Assembly (NCBI GenBank): GCA_944385575.1 | Contig: CALWXT010000003.1 | Location: 20,692 to 84,691 of the forward strand | DNA: 64,000 bases | Origin: an uncultured Flavonifractor sp. | Lineage (GTDB): Bacteria; Bacillota; Clostridia; Oscillospirales; Oscillospiraceae | Direction: 5' to 3' | In this document: in pieces, positions 44,909-54,050 of the stretch | Position numbering within the stretch: the first letter of the stretch is position 1 | Layout: each line of letters begins with the position of its first letter | The notes under the pieces: generated by a model | Told to the model about the DNA's origin: nothing | Database searches by the model: none | Seen by the model: the letters and a program-made list of their open reading frames with translations, nothing else | Made by a program: the position numbers and the translations under genes

Positions 44909-45439
44909 TCAGTCTTCTCCCAAAACCAGCCGCGCAGTTTGGGCCAGCTTCATGCCGGCATCCATGCTTTTCTTTTGCAGGAACCGGTGGGCCTGCTCCT
45001 CATTCAGCCCGTAGCGGTCCATCAGCAGCAGCTTGGCCGCCTTGATCTGTTCCTGCTCCTCCTGATTTCGCCGGGGCCGGAACAAATTCTGCTGCTCCCC
45101 CAATTGAAGCAGCATGCGGACGGAAGCAATCAGCTCACTGCGGGCCGCAGGCGCGGACAGCCGAAACATTCTGTCGCCGCGCACCATGTCCAGCCGGCTT
45201 TGGGGGGCCAGCAGCAGCATGGCGCATTCGGCAGGCAGATCGCCGAGTACGTCCTCCGCTGTCTCCTCCCCCAGCTTATAACCGCAGACCACAACCGTGA
45301 TATGCTGTTTATTTGCATATCGCCGGACCTGATCGCCCGTCCGGCAGATCAGGCAGGCCGCCGTGCCGGCGCTTTCCAGGATATCTGCGACACGCCGGCA
45401 GGTCTTTTCACTTTCAAAGGCAACGATCACCTGATCCAC
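44909..45439 (-). CDS. ANTAR-domain regulator, degenerate receiver
   Basis: 176 residues starting GTG at 45439, with GGGGAG upstream. The N-terminal 115 residues look like a receiver-like fold (VIVAFESEKTCRRVADILESAG) but the phosphate-accepting aspartate is not obvious where TVVVCGYKL occurs. The C-terminal 55 residues form an ANTAR domain (QEQIKAAKLLLMDRYGLNEEQAHRFLQ), which binds paired RNA hairpins to prevent termination. It follows glnA by 38 bases; ANTAR proteins tied to glutamine synthetase are known in Clostridia, so a role in nitrogen control is likely. Confidence 0.87.
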   Translation of the reverse strand: MDQVIVAFESEKTCRRVADILESAGTAACLICRTGDQVRRYANKQHITVVVCGYKLGEETAEDVLGDLPAECAMLLLAPQSRLDMVRGDRMFRLSAPAARSELIASVRMLLQLGEQQNLFRPRRNQEEQEQIKAAKLLLMDRYGLNEEQAHRFLQKKSMDAGMKLAQTARLVLGED

Positions 45440-45477
45440 ATGTTTTCACTCCCCGCCTCAGGAGCAGATGGCTGTGC

Positions 45478-46809
45478 TCAGTAATTGATGATGTACTTCT
45501 CACGCTCCCAGGAAGACACACGGGTGCGGTATTCCTCCCATTCCTTCCGCTTGCCCTCAATGTAGTTGGCCGCCACATGCTCGCCCAGGGTGTCCAGAAT
45601 GAGCTGGTCGCTTTCCAGGGCCGCGATAGCCTCCTCCAGGGAGCCGGGCAGACTCTCGATGCCGTGAGCCTTCCGGGTGGCGTCATCCATGGCATAAATG
45701 TTCTCCGTAATCTCAGCGGGCGGGGTGAGGCCGCGCTCGATGCCGTCCAGGCCGGCAGCCAGGCAGACGGCAAAGGCCAGGTAGGGGTTGCAGGAGGGAT
45801 CGGGAGAACGCAGCTCCACACGGGTGGACTGGCCGCGGGAGGCCGGGATGCGGATGAGGGCGGAACGGTTGGAGGCAGACCAGGCCAGATAGCAGGGCGC
45901 CTCATAGCCAGGCACCAGCCGCTTGTAGGAATTGACCAGCGGGTTGGTGATGGCTGCCATGCCCTTCACGTGGGCCAGCAGGCCGGCAATGAAGCTGTAG
46001 GCCTCTTTGGACAGGCCCCGCTCGCCGTTGGGGTCATAGAAGACGTTCTTTCCGTTGCGGAACAGGGACATGTTGGTATGCATACCGGAGCCGGCCACGC
46101 CGTAAATGGGCTTGGGCATAAAGGTGGCATGCAGGCCGTTCTTCTGCGCCAGTGTCTTGACCGCCAGCTTGAAGGTCATGATGTTGTCGGCGGCGTGAAG
46201 GGCCTCCTCATACTTGAAGTCAATCTCATGCTGGCCCTGAGCACACTCATGGTGAGACGCCTCGATCTCAAACTTCATAGCCTCCAGCGCCATGCAGATC
46301 TCCCGGCGGGTGGATTCACCGTGATCCAGAGGACCCAGGTCGAAATAGCCCGCCTCGTCATTGGTCTTGGTGGTGGGTTTGCCCTCGTCATCGGTCTGGA
46401 ACAGGAAAAATTCCGCCTCAGGGCCTACGTTGAAGGCGTCAAAGCCCATATCATGAGCCTTCTGGATCGCCCGCTTAAGCACATACCGGGGATCGCCCGC
46501 GAAGGGAGAACCGTCGGTGTTGTGCACGTCGCAGATCAGCCGGGCAACCTTGCCGTGCATGGGCCGCCAGGGGAAGACCCGGAAGGACTTCAGGTCGGGA
46601 TAGAGGTACTGATCCGACTCGTCAATACGGACAAAGCCTTCAATGGAGGAGCCGTCGAACATACACTGGTTGTTCACGGCCTTCTCGATCTGGGAGGCGG
46701 TGATGGCCACGTTCTTCAGCTGTCCGAAGATGTCAGTAAACTGGAGGCGGATAAACTCAATCTCCTCCTCCTTGACCATACGGATGATGTCCTCTTTGCT
46801 GTGCGCCAT
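45478..46809 (-). CDS. glnA: Glutamine synthetase type I
   Basis: 443 residues from ATG 46809, the length of the GSI-alpha group without the adenylylation insert. Typical segments are [35 protein letters not shown] and [19 protein letters not shown]. It makes glutamine from glutamate, ammonia and ATP. The regulator downstream and a hairpin in the leader suggest control at the RNA level. Confidence 0.96.
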   Translation of the reverse strand: MAHSKEDIIRMVKEEEIEFIRLQFTDIFGQLKNVAITASQIEKAVNNQCMFDGSSIEGFVRIDESDQYLYPDLKSFRVFPWRPMHGKVARLICDVHNTDGSPFAGDPRYVLKRAIQKAHDMGFDAFNVGPEAEFFLFQTDDEGKPTTKTNDEAGYFDLGPLDHGESTRREICMALEAMKFEIEASHHECAQGQHEIDFKYEEALHAADNIMTFKLAVKTLAQKNGLHATFMPKPIYGVAGSGMHTNMSLFRNGKNVFYDPNGERGLSKEAYSFIAGLLAHVKGMAAITNPLVNSYKRLVPGYEAPCYLAWSASNRSALIRIPASRGQSTRVELRSPDPSCNPYLAFAVCLAAGLDGIERGLTPPAEITENIYAMDDATRKAHGIESLPGSLEEAIAALESDQLILDTLGEHVAANYIEGKRKEWEEYRTRVSSWEREKYIINY

Positions 46810-46871
46810 TGCAAGCAATCCCCTTTCTCTCTGCATATACCATATATATTTGATTTAGAGCGGATATGAAG

Positions 46872-46905
46872 AAAGGCGCTCCGCCCGCCGGGTCGGAACG
46901 CCTTT
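46872..46905 (-). promoter_or_regulatory. Terminator-like hairpin in the glnA leader
   Basis: AAAGGCG-TCCG-CCC pairs with GGG-CGGA-CGCCTTT with one mismatch and one bulge. On the minus strand CTTTCTTC follows, a weak T-run, about 60 bases before the glnA ATG and 13 bases after the predicted start of transcription. It may be an attenuator. Confidence 0.55.
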
Positions 46906-46924
46906 GTTCTCAACTGTTGGTGTT

Positions 46925-46953
46925 AGTATACGTTTTTTCCCAATAGGTGTCAA
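46925..46953 (-). promoter_or_regulatory. Promoter of glnA
   Basis: On the minus strand TTGACA (46953-46948) and TATACT (46930-46925), spacer 17. It predicts a leader of about 110 bases. The 46954-47056 stretch between this and the next promoter shows nothing else clear. Confidence 0.8.
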
Positions 46954-47056
46954 GGAATTTCCTGCTCACAAAACAAACTTCGTCGCAGCGCCCAGCCCGG
47001 CTTTCCACCCGCTTTCTGCTTTTATGCAATTTCCCCTTTGGAATATCGCTTTTCGT

Positions 47057-47085
47057 TTGACGTAAGTGGGTTTGCCCCATATAAT
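47057..47085 (+). promoter_or_regulatory. Promoter of the two-component system
   Basis: TTGACG (47057-47062) and TATAAT (47080-47085) with a 17-base spacer, about 34 bases before the response-regulator start. Confidence 0.8.
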
Positions 47086-47118
47086 AGCCTTATCCTCATC
47101 TATAAAAGGAGGTCCAAC

Positions 47119-47793
47119 ATGAGCGCATCCATACTGATCGCCGAAGATGACAGCGATATCCGCGGCTTGCTGCGTCTCTATCTGGAGAGCGAGGGCTATC
47201 GGGTCCTGGAGGCGGAAGACGGTGCCCAGGCCCTGACTCTGGCCAGAGAAGAGACGCCCGACATGGCCATTCTGGACGTGATGATGCCCAAGCTCAATGG
47301 CTACGAACTCACCCGCGCCCTACGGAAATTCAGCGACATTCCCATTCTCATCCTCTCAGCCAAAAGCCAGGATAACGACAAGATTCTGGGTCTCAATCTG
47401 GGCGCAGACGACTACATCGCCAAGCCATTCAACCCGGTGGAGATCGTGGCCCGGGTAAAGGCTCAGCTCCGGCGCTCCGCCCGTGAAAACAGCGCCGTGC
47501 TCACAGTGGGAGATCTGAGCCTGGACACCGCCTCCTTCCAGTTAACCAAAGGCGGGCAGACCATCTCCCTGACACCCATGGAGTACAAGATCCTGGCGCT
47601 GCTTATGCGCTCCCCTGGCCGGATTTTCACTAAAATCCAGCTCTACGAAGGCGCTGTGGGCACCTATTTTGAAGGTGATGACAACACCATGATGGTGCAC
47701 ATCTCCAAGCTGCGGGAAAAAATCGAGGATGATCCCAAGGACCCCCGGTATATCATCACTGTGAGAGGATTAGGGTATAAGATTGAAAAATAA
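47119..47793 (+). CDS. OmpR/PhoB-family response regulator
   Basis: 224 residues from ATG 47119 (AAAGGAGG upstream). Receiver domain with acidic pocket EDD and phosphorylation site D53 in AILDVMMPK, conserved lysine in DDYIAKPF, then a winged-helix domain (SLTPMEYKILALLM ... TVRGLGYKI). It binds DNA after phosphorylation by the kinase encoded next, which overlaps by 11 bases. Confidence 0.95.
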   Translation: MSASILIAEDDSDIRGLLRLYLESEGYRVLEAEDGAQALTLAREETPDMAILDVMMPKLNGYELTRALRKFSDIPILILSAKSQDNDKILGLNLGADDYIAKPFNPVEIVARVKAQLRRSARENSAVLTVGDLSLDTASFQLTKGGQTISLTPMEYKILALLMRSPGRIFTKIQLYEGAVGTYFEGDDNTMMVHISKLREKIEDDPKDPRYIITVRGLGYKIEK

Positions 47794-49351
47794 AGCCTCG
47801 TCCGGCACGCTGTTCCGGCTTTTGGTGCGCAGCTACCTGCTGTTCACCCTGACCTTGCTGCTCATTGCGGGGGGCATATTCTGTCTCTGGAATGTCTCCC
47901 TGGACCGGGCCTACCAGTCATCGGACTGGGACCGTCTGCTCCGTGACCCCGCCCTCACCGCGGGCAATTATCAGGATCTGAACCGCTATCTCCGCCGGGG
48001 ACAGGATGCCTTCGCCATATATAACAGTTCCGGCAGGCAGATCTACGCCTCCGCCCAAGACTTCGACCCGTTCTATGCAGCCGGGGAACTGTCCTGCATG
48101 CCCAGCTACGGGGAGGCCGCCATCATTGACGTGTACGACAAGATTCAGGGAGACGGCTCCGTTTTACATCTGTTGGTAAAAACAACTTATACCGAAGAAA
48201 CAATCAACTCCCCCGACATCATGGCACTGGACGAGCATCTTCAGGTGGTGTTCGGCGGTCTGGGCGATAACCGGACCTCCTACACTCAGCGGGAATACCA
48301 GCTGCTCTGCTCCAAGGAATTGTTCCGCGCTTCCTTCCGCCTTTCGGATGGCCAAGCCGCCACTGCTGTCCTCCGCATCCCACCCGTCAGTGACGACGCC
48401 TATTTTGCCGCCTACCAAAATGCGTGGAAGATCTGGCTGCTGTTCCTGCCGCTTTATTTTATCGTGACCGCCTTGTTCATCTGGCAGCTCCGCCGGAAGA
48501 TCGCCCGGCCGCTGCGCTGCCTTAACGACGCGGTGGAGGCCCAGGCAGAAAACAGGCCCGCCCGGGTGGGCGACTGCGGCGGCCCCAGAGAGATCCGGCG
48601 CATCGGGGAGAGCTTTGACCGCTTTGCCGACCGTCTGGCGGAGAGCGAGGCAGAGCGTCAGCGGATGGATCAGGACCGGCAAAAGCTCATCGCGGATATC
48701 TCCCACGATCTGAAGACCCCCATCACCGTCATTGCCGGATATATCGACGCTATCTGCGACGGCAAGGTGCCGCCTCAGGAGCAGGAGCGCTATCTCCGCG
48801 CCATTCAGGGCAAGGCCGAAACGCTGACCGAGCTGGTAAACGCCTTCCACGAATACAGTAAAGTGGAACATCCGGAGTTTGTCCTCCACCCTGAGCGTAC
48901 CGACCTGTGTGAGTTCCTCCGGGAATATCTGGCCGCCAAATATGACGAGATTGACCTGGCCGGCTTTACTCTGGAGGTCTCCATTCCCGAGCAGCCGGTG
49001 TTCTGCCTTCTCGACCCCATGCAGTTCCGTCGGGTACTGGACAACCTTCTGTCCAACGCCCTGCGGCACAACCGTCTGGGCACCATGCTCTTTTTTGACA
49101 TGAGCCTTGGAGGGCAAAGGGCCCTGCTGCGTATCGGCGACAACGGAGCCGGCATCCCACCGGAGCGGGCCCGGCAGATTTTTGAACCCTTTGTGGTGGG
49201 CAGCGAGGCCCGCTCGGGCAAAGGCAGCGGCCTGGGCCTGTCCATCACCAGACGGATCATGGAAAAGCACGGCGGAACTATCACCCTGGCCTCACACCCG
49301 ACCGCAGGGAGAAGCACCGAATTTCTGCTGGAGCTTCCCCTGGCCCCATAA
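47783..49351 (+). CDS. Sensor histidine kinase
   Basis: 522 residues starting at TTG 47783, overlapping the regulator gene by 11 bases. Membrane segments at about 17-37 and 217-236 enclose an extracellular sensor of about 180 residues with no recognised ligand motif. A HAMP-like linker follows, then the DHp domain with H308 in ISHDLKTPI and the ATPase domain with N, G1 (RIGDNGAGIPPE) and G2 (GKGSGLGLSI) boxes intact. The signal is unknown; the ABC module downstream is the natural target. Confidence 0.94.
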   Translation: MKNKASSGTLFRLLVRSYLLFTLTLLLIAGGIFCLWNVSLDRAYQSSDWDRLLRDPALTAGNYQDLNRYLRRGQDAFAIYNSSGRQIYASAQDFDPFYAAGELSCMPSYGEAAIIDVYDKIQGDGSVLHLLVKTTYTEETINSPDIMALDEHLQVVFGGLGDNRTSYTQREYQLLCSKELFRASFRLSDGQAATAVLRIPPVSDDAYFAAYQNAWKIWLLFLPLYFIVTALFIWQLRRKIARPLRCLNDAVEAQAENRPARVGDCGGPREIRRIGESFDRFADRLAESEAERQRMDQDRQKLIADISHDLKTPITVIAGYIDAICDGKVPPQEQERYLRAIQGKAETLTELVNAFHEYSKVEHPEFVLHPERTDLCEFLREYLAAKYDEIDLAGFTLEVSIPEQPVFCLLDPMQFRRVLDNLLSNALRHNRLGTMLFFDMSLGGQRALLRIGDNGAGIPPERARQIFEPFVVGSEARSGKGSGLGLSITRRIMEKHGGTITLASHPTAGRSTEFLLELPLAP

Positions 49352-49358
49352 CACATCA

Positions 49359-49400
49359 GCCCCCGGACAGTCTGACTGTCCGGGGGCTTCATTTTTTCTT
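49359..49400 (+). terminator. Terminator after the histidine kinase
   Basis: GCCCCCGGACAGTC pairs with GACTGTCCGGGGGC around a short loop; a T-run follows at 49392-49397. Confidence 0.88.
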
Positions 49401-49477
49401 TAGAAAGCTTTAGCTGCGCCTACATGGGATATAAAGATTTGGCCATTAAACTTCAATCCAGAAAGGAGGCCGAGCCG

Positions 49478-50212
49478 ATGAATCCACCTGACGCACGCAG
49501 CCGGCCCATCATCGAAGTAAAAAACATCCGCAAGGAGTACCCCATCGGCGACGAGACGGTGGTGGCCCTCAAGCGGATCAACCTCAACGTGATGCGGGGG
49601 GAGATCTGTTGTATTTTCGGCACCTCCGGTTCCGGCAAAAGCACACTGCTCAACCAGCTGGCAGGAATGGAGAAGCCCACCCGGGGCGATGTTCTCATCG
49701 GCGGGGTACCCATCTCCCGGCTCAATGAGAACCAGCTGGCTTCCTTCCGCCAGCGGCACCTGGGTTTTGTCTTTCAGTCCTACAACCTGCTGCCCAACCT
49801 GACCGCCACGGAAAACGTGGCCATGCCCCTGCTGTTCCGGGGCGTACCGAAGGCTCAGCGGGAAGCCGCCGCCCGGAAGCTGCTGTGCCGGGTGGGCCTG
49901 TCCCACCGGCTGGACCACTTCCCCCGGCAGATGTCCGGCGGCCAACAGCAGCGGGCGGGCATCGCCCGTGCCTTCATTGCCCGGCCAGACGTGGTCTTTG
50001 CCGACGAACCCACCGGAAACCTGGACTCCAAAACCACGGTTGAGATCATGGACATGATCTGTACTTTCGCCCGGGATTACCACCAGACCATCATCCTGGT
50101 CACCCATGATCCGGAGATGGCTGCCTATGCCGACCGGATCGTCACCCTCATCGACGGCGAGATCGTCAGCAATCAAGTCAACAATAAGGAGAAAGCACGC
50201 CATGGAACGTAA
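49478..50212 (+). CDS. ABC transporter ATP-binding protein, MacB/LolD type
   Basis: 244 residues from ATG 49478 with AGGAGG upstream. Walker A is GTSGSGKST, the Q-loop lies in GFVFQSYNLLPNLTA, the signature is MSGGQQQR and Walker B is VVFADEPTGNLDS with the H-loop in VTHD. The sequence groups with MacB/LolD ATPases that drive FtsX-type permeases. The end overlaps the next start by 11 bases. Confidence 0.95.
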   Translation: MNPPDARSRPIIEVKNIRKEYPIGDETVVALKRINLNVMRGEICCIFGTSGSGKSTLLNQLAGMEKPTRGDVLIGGVPISRLNENQLASFRQRHLGFVFQSYNLLPNLTATENVAMPLLFRGVPKAQREAAARKLLCRVGLSHRLDHFPRQMSGGQQQRAGIARAFIARPDVVFADEPTGNLDSKTTVEIMDMICTFARDYHQTIILVTHDPEMAAYADRIVTLIDGEIVSNQVNNKEKARHGT

Positions 50213-52673
50213 TGTAATGAAAAGAGCCCTCTCTCTCCTGCTCCTTCTGGCCATGCTGACGGCGGCCCTGCCCGCCGCGCTGGGAGCCGAGAGCGGAAAC
50301 CTGTATGTCACGGGATATACCCTGACCAACTCCTCAGGCAGCGGTATAAGTACCGTGAACAAAGGGGACACGGTAAATATCACTGTGTCCATCAAGGACA
50401 CCGGCGGCGCCGGTACCGACGTTGGCACCCTGGATATCACCAAGCTGGAGGACAGCTTCAACGGCGGTTCCGTCTCCGTGGAACGCACCTCCGAGGACGG
50501 GAAGCCCCTGATCTACGCCGTCAAGCTCACCGGGCTGCAGTACAAGGGCGTGGGCCAGAGCCTGCGCCTTCAGGTGGGCCTTCCCAATCAGCCCGATACC
50601 TACCAGACGCTGGAGGTCACCATCACCGAGACGGTGGTCTACGACTCCTCCTCCAAACCCGTTGACTTCCCCGCTCCCGATCCCGCCCCTGCGCCCATTG
50701 TGGTCATCTCCCGCAGCGAGATTGAAAAACCCATTGAGCCCGGTCAGGAGCTCACGCTTACCCTCTCTTTCCGCAATCTGAGCAACATCTCCCTCAAATC
50801 CCCGGTGGCCACCCTGACCCCTACCGACGGTCTCACCATCTCCGGCGGTTCCGGCTCCTTTACCATGGATGACATCGGCGGGAAAAAGACGGGTACCATC
50901 AAGGTAAAGATCAAGGCCAACAGCACCATCCCCTCCCCCGCCCAATCGCTGAGCGTAGAACTGAAGTTCAACTACTTCAACAACGTCTCCCTCACCCAGG
51001 GTACCGCCACCGACAAGGTCTCCATCCCCGCTCTGGGCCGGGAAACCGTGCCTCAGCCGGTAGTGCTGGTCACCCGCTCTCCCATGGCCAAGCCCATCGT
51101 TCCGGACGAAAGCGCCGATATCACGGTCTATTTCCAGAACACCAGCACCACAAAGCTGGTCAAGCCGGTGGTCAGCGTCACCCCTTCCGACGCCCTGGTG
51201 GTAATGAACGACGCGGCCACTTTCCTGCTGCCCGATATTGAACCGGGCAAGAGCGCCTCTATCCTGGTCAAGGTCAAAGCCCTCAAGAGCCTCTCCTCCA
51301 CCACCCAGTCCCTGAGCACCGAGCTGAAATTCGGCTACGACAACGGCGGCATGCTCACGCAGGCCACTTCCTCCGACAAGGTGGTCATCCCCTCTCTGGC
51401 CAAGGAGAGCATCCCCCAGCCTGCCGTGCTGGTCACCCGCTCGGTCATGGAGCGGCCCATCAACCCCGGCGAGACCGTCTCCCTTACCCTCACCTTCCAG
51501 AACGCAGGCAAAACCAAGCTTATCTCCCCCATGGCAACAGTGACGCCTTCCGACTCTCTCACTATCACCAACGACGCGTCCTCCTTCCTGCTGCCCGATA
51601 TCGAACCGGGCAAAAGTGCCGCCATTACCGTCAAGGTCAAGGCCGCCAAGGATTTGAGCACCGCCACTCAATCTCTGAGCACCGAGCTGAAATACAGCTA
51701 TGACAACGGTGAGACCATTACCCAGGCCACTGCCTCCGACCGGATCAACCTGACCGCCACTGTTCCCTCCAAATCCGACCAGTCGGTGCCCAATCTGGTC
51801 ATCCGCAGCTTTTCCTACGGCGGCGAATCCGTGGCCGCAGGCACAAAGTTCCCTCTGGACTTCACCTTTGAGAATACCGGCGCGTCCAAGGTTGAGAATA
51901 TCGTGGTCACCGTAGACGGCGGCGAGAGTTTTGCCATGGACGGCAGCACCAATACTTATTTCTACCGTACCCTGGCCGCCGGCGCCACCCAGGGTCAGCA
52001 GGTGCCCATGCGTGCGGTTCCCACCGGCAAAAGCGGCGCACAAAGCCTCTCTGTGTCATTCAAATATGAGTATTCCGACGGTGAGAAGCGGACACAGGCC
52101 ACCTCCGACATCAAGCTGTCCATTCCCATCTATCAGCCTGACCGCTTCCAGATCAACGCCCCCACTCCGCCACAGTTCGGTACGGTAGGCGAGGAAATCG
52201 AGATCATCATTCCTTACGTCAACAAGGGCAAGGATGACATCGCCAATCTGGAAGCCACTGTGGTGGGCGAAGACGTGGACACCCCCGCACGCACCCAGTA
52301 TCTTGGCAATGTCACCGCGGGTGCCAATGGAAACATAGGCTTTGCCATCTCCCCCAACAAGGCGGGTGAGATCAATGTGGTGCTGAAAATTTCCTATGAA
52401 AATGCCGATCAGCAGGTACAGACCAGAGAGTTCCCCATCAAGCTGACAGCTGAGGAATATGTACCCCCCGTGGACGACGGAGGCGAGTTTGCTGATGACA
52501 ATTCCGGACCGGCCATTCCCTGGCTGCCCATCCTGCTGACTGTGGCAGGCGCGGCAGTTGTAGCTGTCGTGATCCTGTTCATCCGAAAGAAGAAGGCAGC
52601 TCAGCTTCCCACCACCGACAGCGGCAGCTGGGACGACTGGGATGAGCCCAGCAGCGGCAGCGAGGAGGGATGA
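50202..52673 (+). CDS. Large secreted, membrane-anchored repeat protein (CARDB/COG1361-like)
   Basis: 823 residues from ATG 50202. A signal peptide with AMLTAALPAALGA is followed by about six immunoglobulin-like beta domains, then a single C-terminal membrane segment (about 770-795) and a short acidic cytoplasmic tail. Four of the domains are near copies: the VxRS start recurs at R171, R292, R413 and R535, at intervals of 121, 121 and 122 residues. The likely role is an extracellular arm or adaptor for the ABC pair; no catalytic motif is visible. It lies between the ATPase and permease genes with 3 bases to the latter. Confidence 0.85.
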   Translation: MERNVMKRALSLLLLLAMLTAALPAALGAESGNLYVTGYTLTNSSGSGISTVNKGDTVNITVSIKDTGGAGTDVGTLDITKLEDSFNGGSVSVERTSEDGKPLIYAVKLTGLQYKGVGQSLRLQVGLPNQPDTYQTLEVTITETVVYDSSSKPVDFPAPDPAPAPIVVISRSEIEKPIEPGQELTLTLSFRNLSNISLKSPVATLTPTDGLTISGGSGSFTMDDIGGKKTGTIKVKIKANSTIPSPAQSLSVELKFNYFNNVSLTQGTATDKVSIPALGRETVPQPVVLVTRSPMAKPIVPDESADITVYFQNTSTTKLVKPVVSVTPSDALVVMNDAATFLLPDIEPGKSASILVKVKALKSLSSTTQSLSTELKFGYDNGGMLTQATSSDKVVIPSLAKESIPQPAVLVTRSVMERPINPGETVSLTLTFQNAGKTKLISPMATVTPSDSLTITNDASSFLLPDIEPGKSAAITVKVKAAKDLSTATQSLSTELKYSYDNGETITQATASDRINLTATVPSKSDQSVPNLVIRSFSYGGESVAAGTKFPLDFTFENTGASKVENIVVTVDGGESFAMDGSTNTYFYRTLAAGATQGQQVPMRAVPTGKSGAQSLSVSFKYEYSDGEKRTQATSDIKLSIPIYQPDRFQINAPTPPQFGTVGEEIEIIIPYVNKGKDDIANLEATVVGEDVDTPARTQYLGNVTAGANGNIGFAISPNKAGEINVVLKISYENADQQVQTREFPIKLTAEEYVPPVDDGGEFADDNSGPAIPWLPILLTVAGAAVVAVVILFIRKKKAAQLPTTDSGSWDDWDEPSSGSEEG

Positions 52674-52676
52674 TCC

Positions 52677-54014
52677 GTGCAGAAAAAGGACCTGCTCCGG
52701 ATCTGCCTGCAAAACCTGATGCGCAGGCGCTCCCGCACCTTTCTGACCGTGCTGGGGGTGCTGATCGGGTGCTGTTCCATCGTAATCATGGTCTCGTTGG
52801 GCATCGGCATGAAAGAGACCCAGGAAAAACTGCTGGCTGAGATGGGCGATCTGACTATCATTACCGTCTCGCCTCCTCAGAACGGCAAGGGCAAGGTCAA
52901 ATTGGACGACGCGCTGGTTAAACGCCTGCACAATATGAGCGGCGTGGTAGGCGTCTCCCCCAAGCAGAGCCTGGAGGCGGAGTCCATCCGCATCCTGTCC
53001 GGCACGGGCAACCGCTATGTGGCTGACTGGACCTCCGTGGTAGGCATGGACACCGACCAGATGGAACAGCTGGGCTATCGCATCATAAACGGTACCACCG
53101 TCAAACACAGTGGAGACATCATTATCGGTGAATTTTTGGCCTACAGCTTCAAGGATACGCTCCGCCCAGAAGGCCGGAACATGATCGACCGCTGGGCCGG
53201 AGAGCTGGATGAAAACGGAAAGCCAGCCGAATTGCCCGCCCCCTACCTCGACCCGCTGAAAAGTACGCTGACCCTGGAGATTACCACAGAATCAGGCACG
53301 ATTAAATACCCCGTTAAGCCTGTTGGTTCCACCAAAGAAGACTATTCCAAAGGCTACGAAACCTCTGAGGGCATCATTATGAGCCTGACCGACCTGCGCA
53401 AGCTGCTGGACAAAATCCAGGGGCCCAAAAAGAAAAAACTGCCCTACAACTCCGTGGTGGTAAAGGTCAGCAGCATCGACCGGGTGGCCGACGTGGAGCA
53501 GGAGATCAAAGCCATGGGGTACGTCACCGAATCTATGGAGAGCATCCGCAAGCCCATGGAGAAGGAAGCCCGACAAAAGCAGATGATGCTGGGCGGTCTG
53601 GGCGCCATTTCCCTGTTCGTGGCTGCCCTGGGCATTACCAATACCATGATCATGTCCATCTCCGAGCGCACCCGGGAGATCGGCATTATGAAAGCCCTGG
53701 GCTGCTACGTCTCCGACGTGCGCATCATGTTTCTCGCCGAGGCAGGCGCCATCGGCCTGATCGGCGGCGTCATCGGATGTGTCATCAGCTTCCTCGCCTC
53801 GGTGATCATCAACCTGGTATCTATTGGCCTGTCGCCGGAAAACATCCCCGCTGCCATCCTGGGCGGCGAGAACATCAACCGGGTCTCGGTGATCCCGCCC
53901 TGGCTTCTGCTGTTTGCCATCGTGTTCTCGGTGCTCATCGGGTTGGGCTCGGGCTATTATCCGGCAAACAAGGCGGTACAGATTCCCGCCCTGGAAGCCA
54001 TCAAAAGCGAATAA
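52677..54014 (+). CDS. ABC transporter permease, MacB/FtsX family
   Basis: 445 residues starting at GTG 52677. One N-terminal membrane segment (about 22-42), a large extracellular domain, then three C-terminal segments (LGGLGAISLFVAALGITNTM onward) with the FtsX feature ERTREIGIMKALG. Works with the ATPase encoded two genes upstream in mechanotransmission or export. In classic MacAB systems an adaptor of the HlyD type is the partner; here the partner is the repeat protein. Confidence 0.94.
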   Translation: MQKKDLLRICLQNLMRRRSRTFLTVLGVLIGCCSIVIMVSLGIGMKETQEKLLAEMGDLTIITVSPPQNGKGKVKLDDALVKRLHNMSGVVGVSPKQSLEAESIRILSGTGNRYVADWTSVVGMDTDQMEQLGYRIINGTTVKHSGDIIIGEFLAYSFKDTLRPEGRNMIDRWAGELDENGKPAELPAPYLDPLKSTLTLEITTESGTIKYPVKPVGSTKEDYSKGYETSEGIIMSLTDLRKLLDKIQGPKKKKLPYNSVVVKVSSIDRVADVEQEIKAMGYVTESMESIRKPMEKEARQKQMMLGGLGAISLFVAALGITNTMIMSISERTREIGIMKALGCYVSDVRIMFLAEAGAIGLIGGVIGCVISFLASVIINLVSIGLSPENIPAAILGGENINRVSVIPPWLLLFAIVFSVLIGLGSGYYPANKAVQIPALEAIKSE

Positions 54015-54019
54015 AAGCC

Positions 54020-54050
54020 GTCAGGCGGAACCGTTATGGTTCCGCCTGAC
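54020..54050. terminator. Terminator hairpin between the permease and blaR1
   Basis: GTCAGGCGGAACC pairs with GGTTCCGCCTGAC around a 5-base loop. The best T-run lies on the minus strand (CGGCTTTT), so it mainly ends the blaR1 transcript; it overlaps the blaR1 3' end. Confidence 0.75.

Noticed and set aside
46872-46930. Classic ANTAR two-hairpin target in the glnA leader
   Set aside because: Only one hairpin is present and its loop is not the required hexanucleotide; recorded as an attenuator candidate only.
50334-52043. 569-codon Gly/Asp-rich open frame antisense to the repeat protein
   Set aside because: Its repeats simply mirror the sense-strand repeats.
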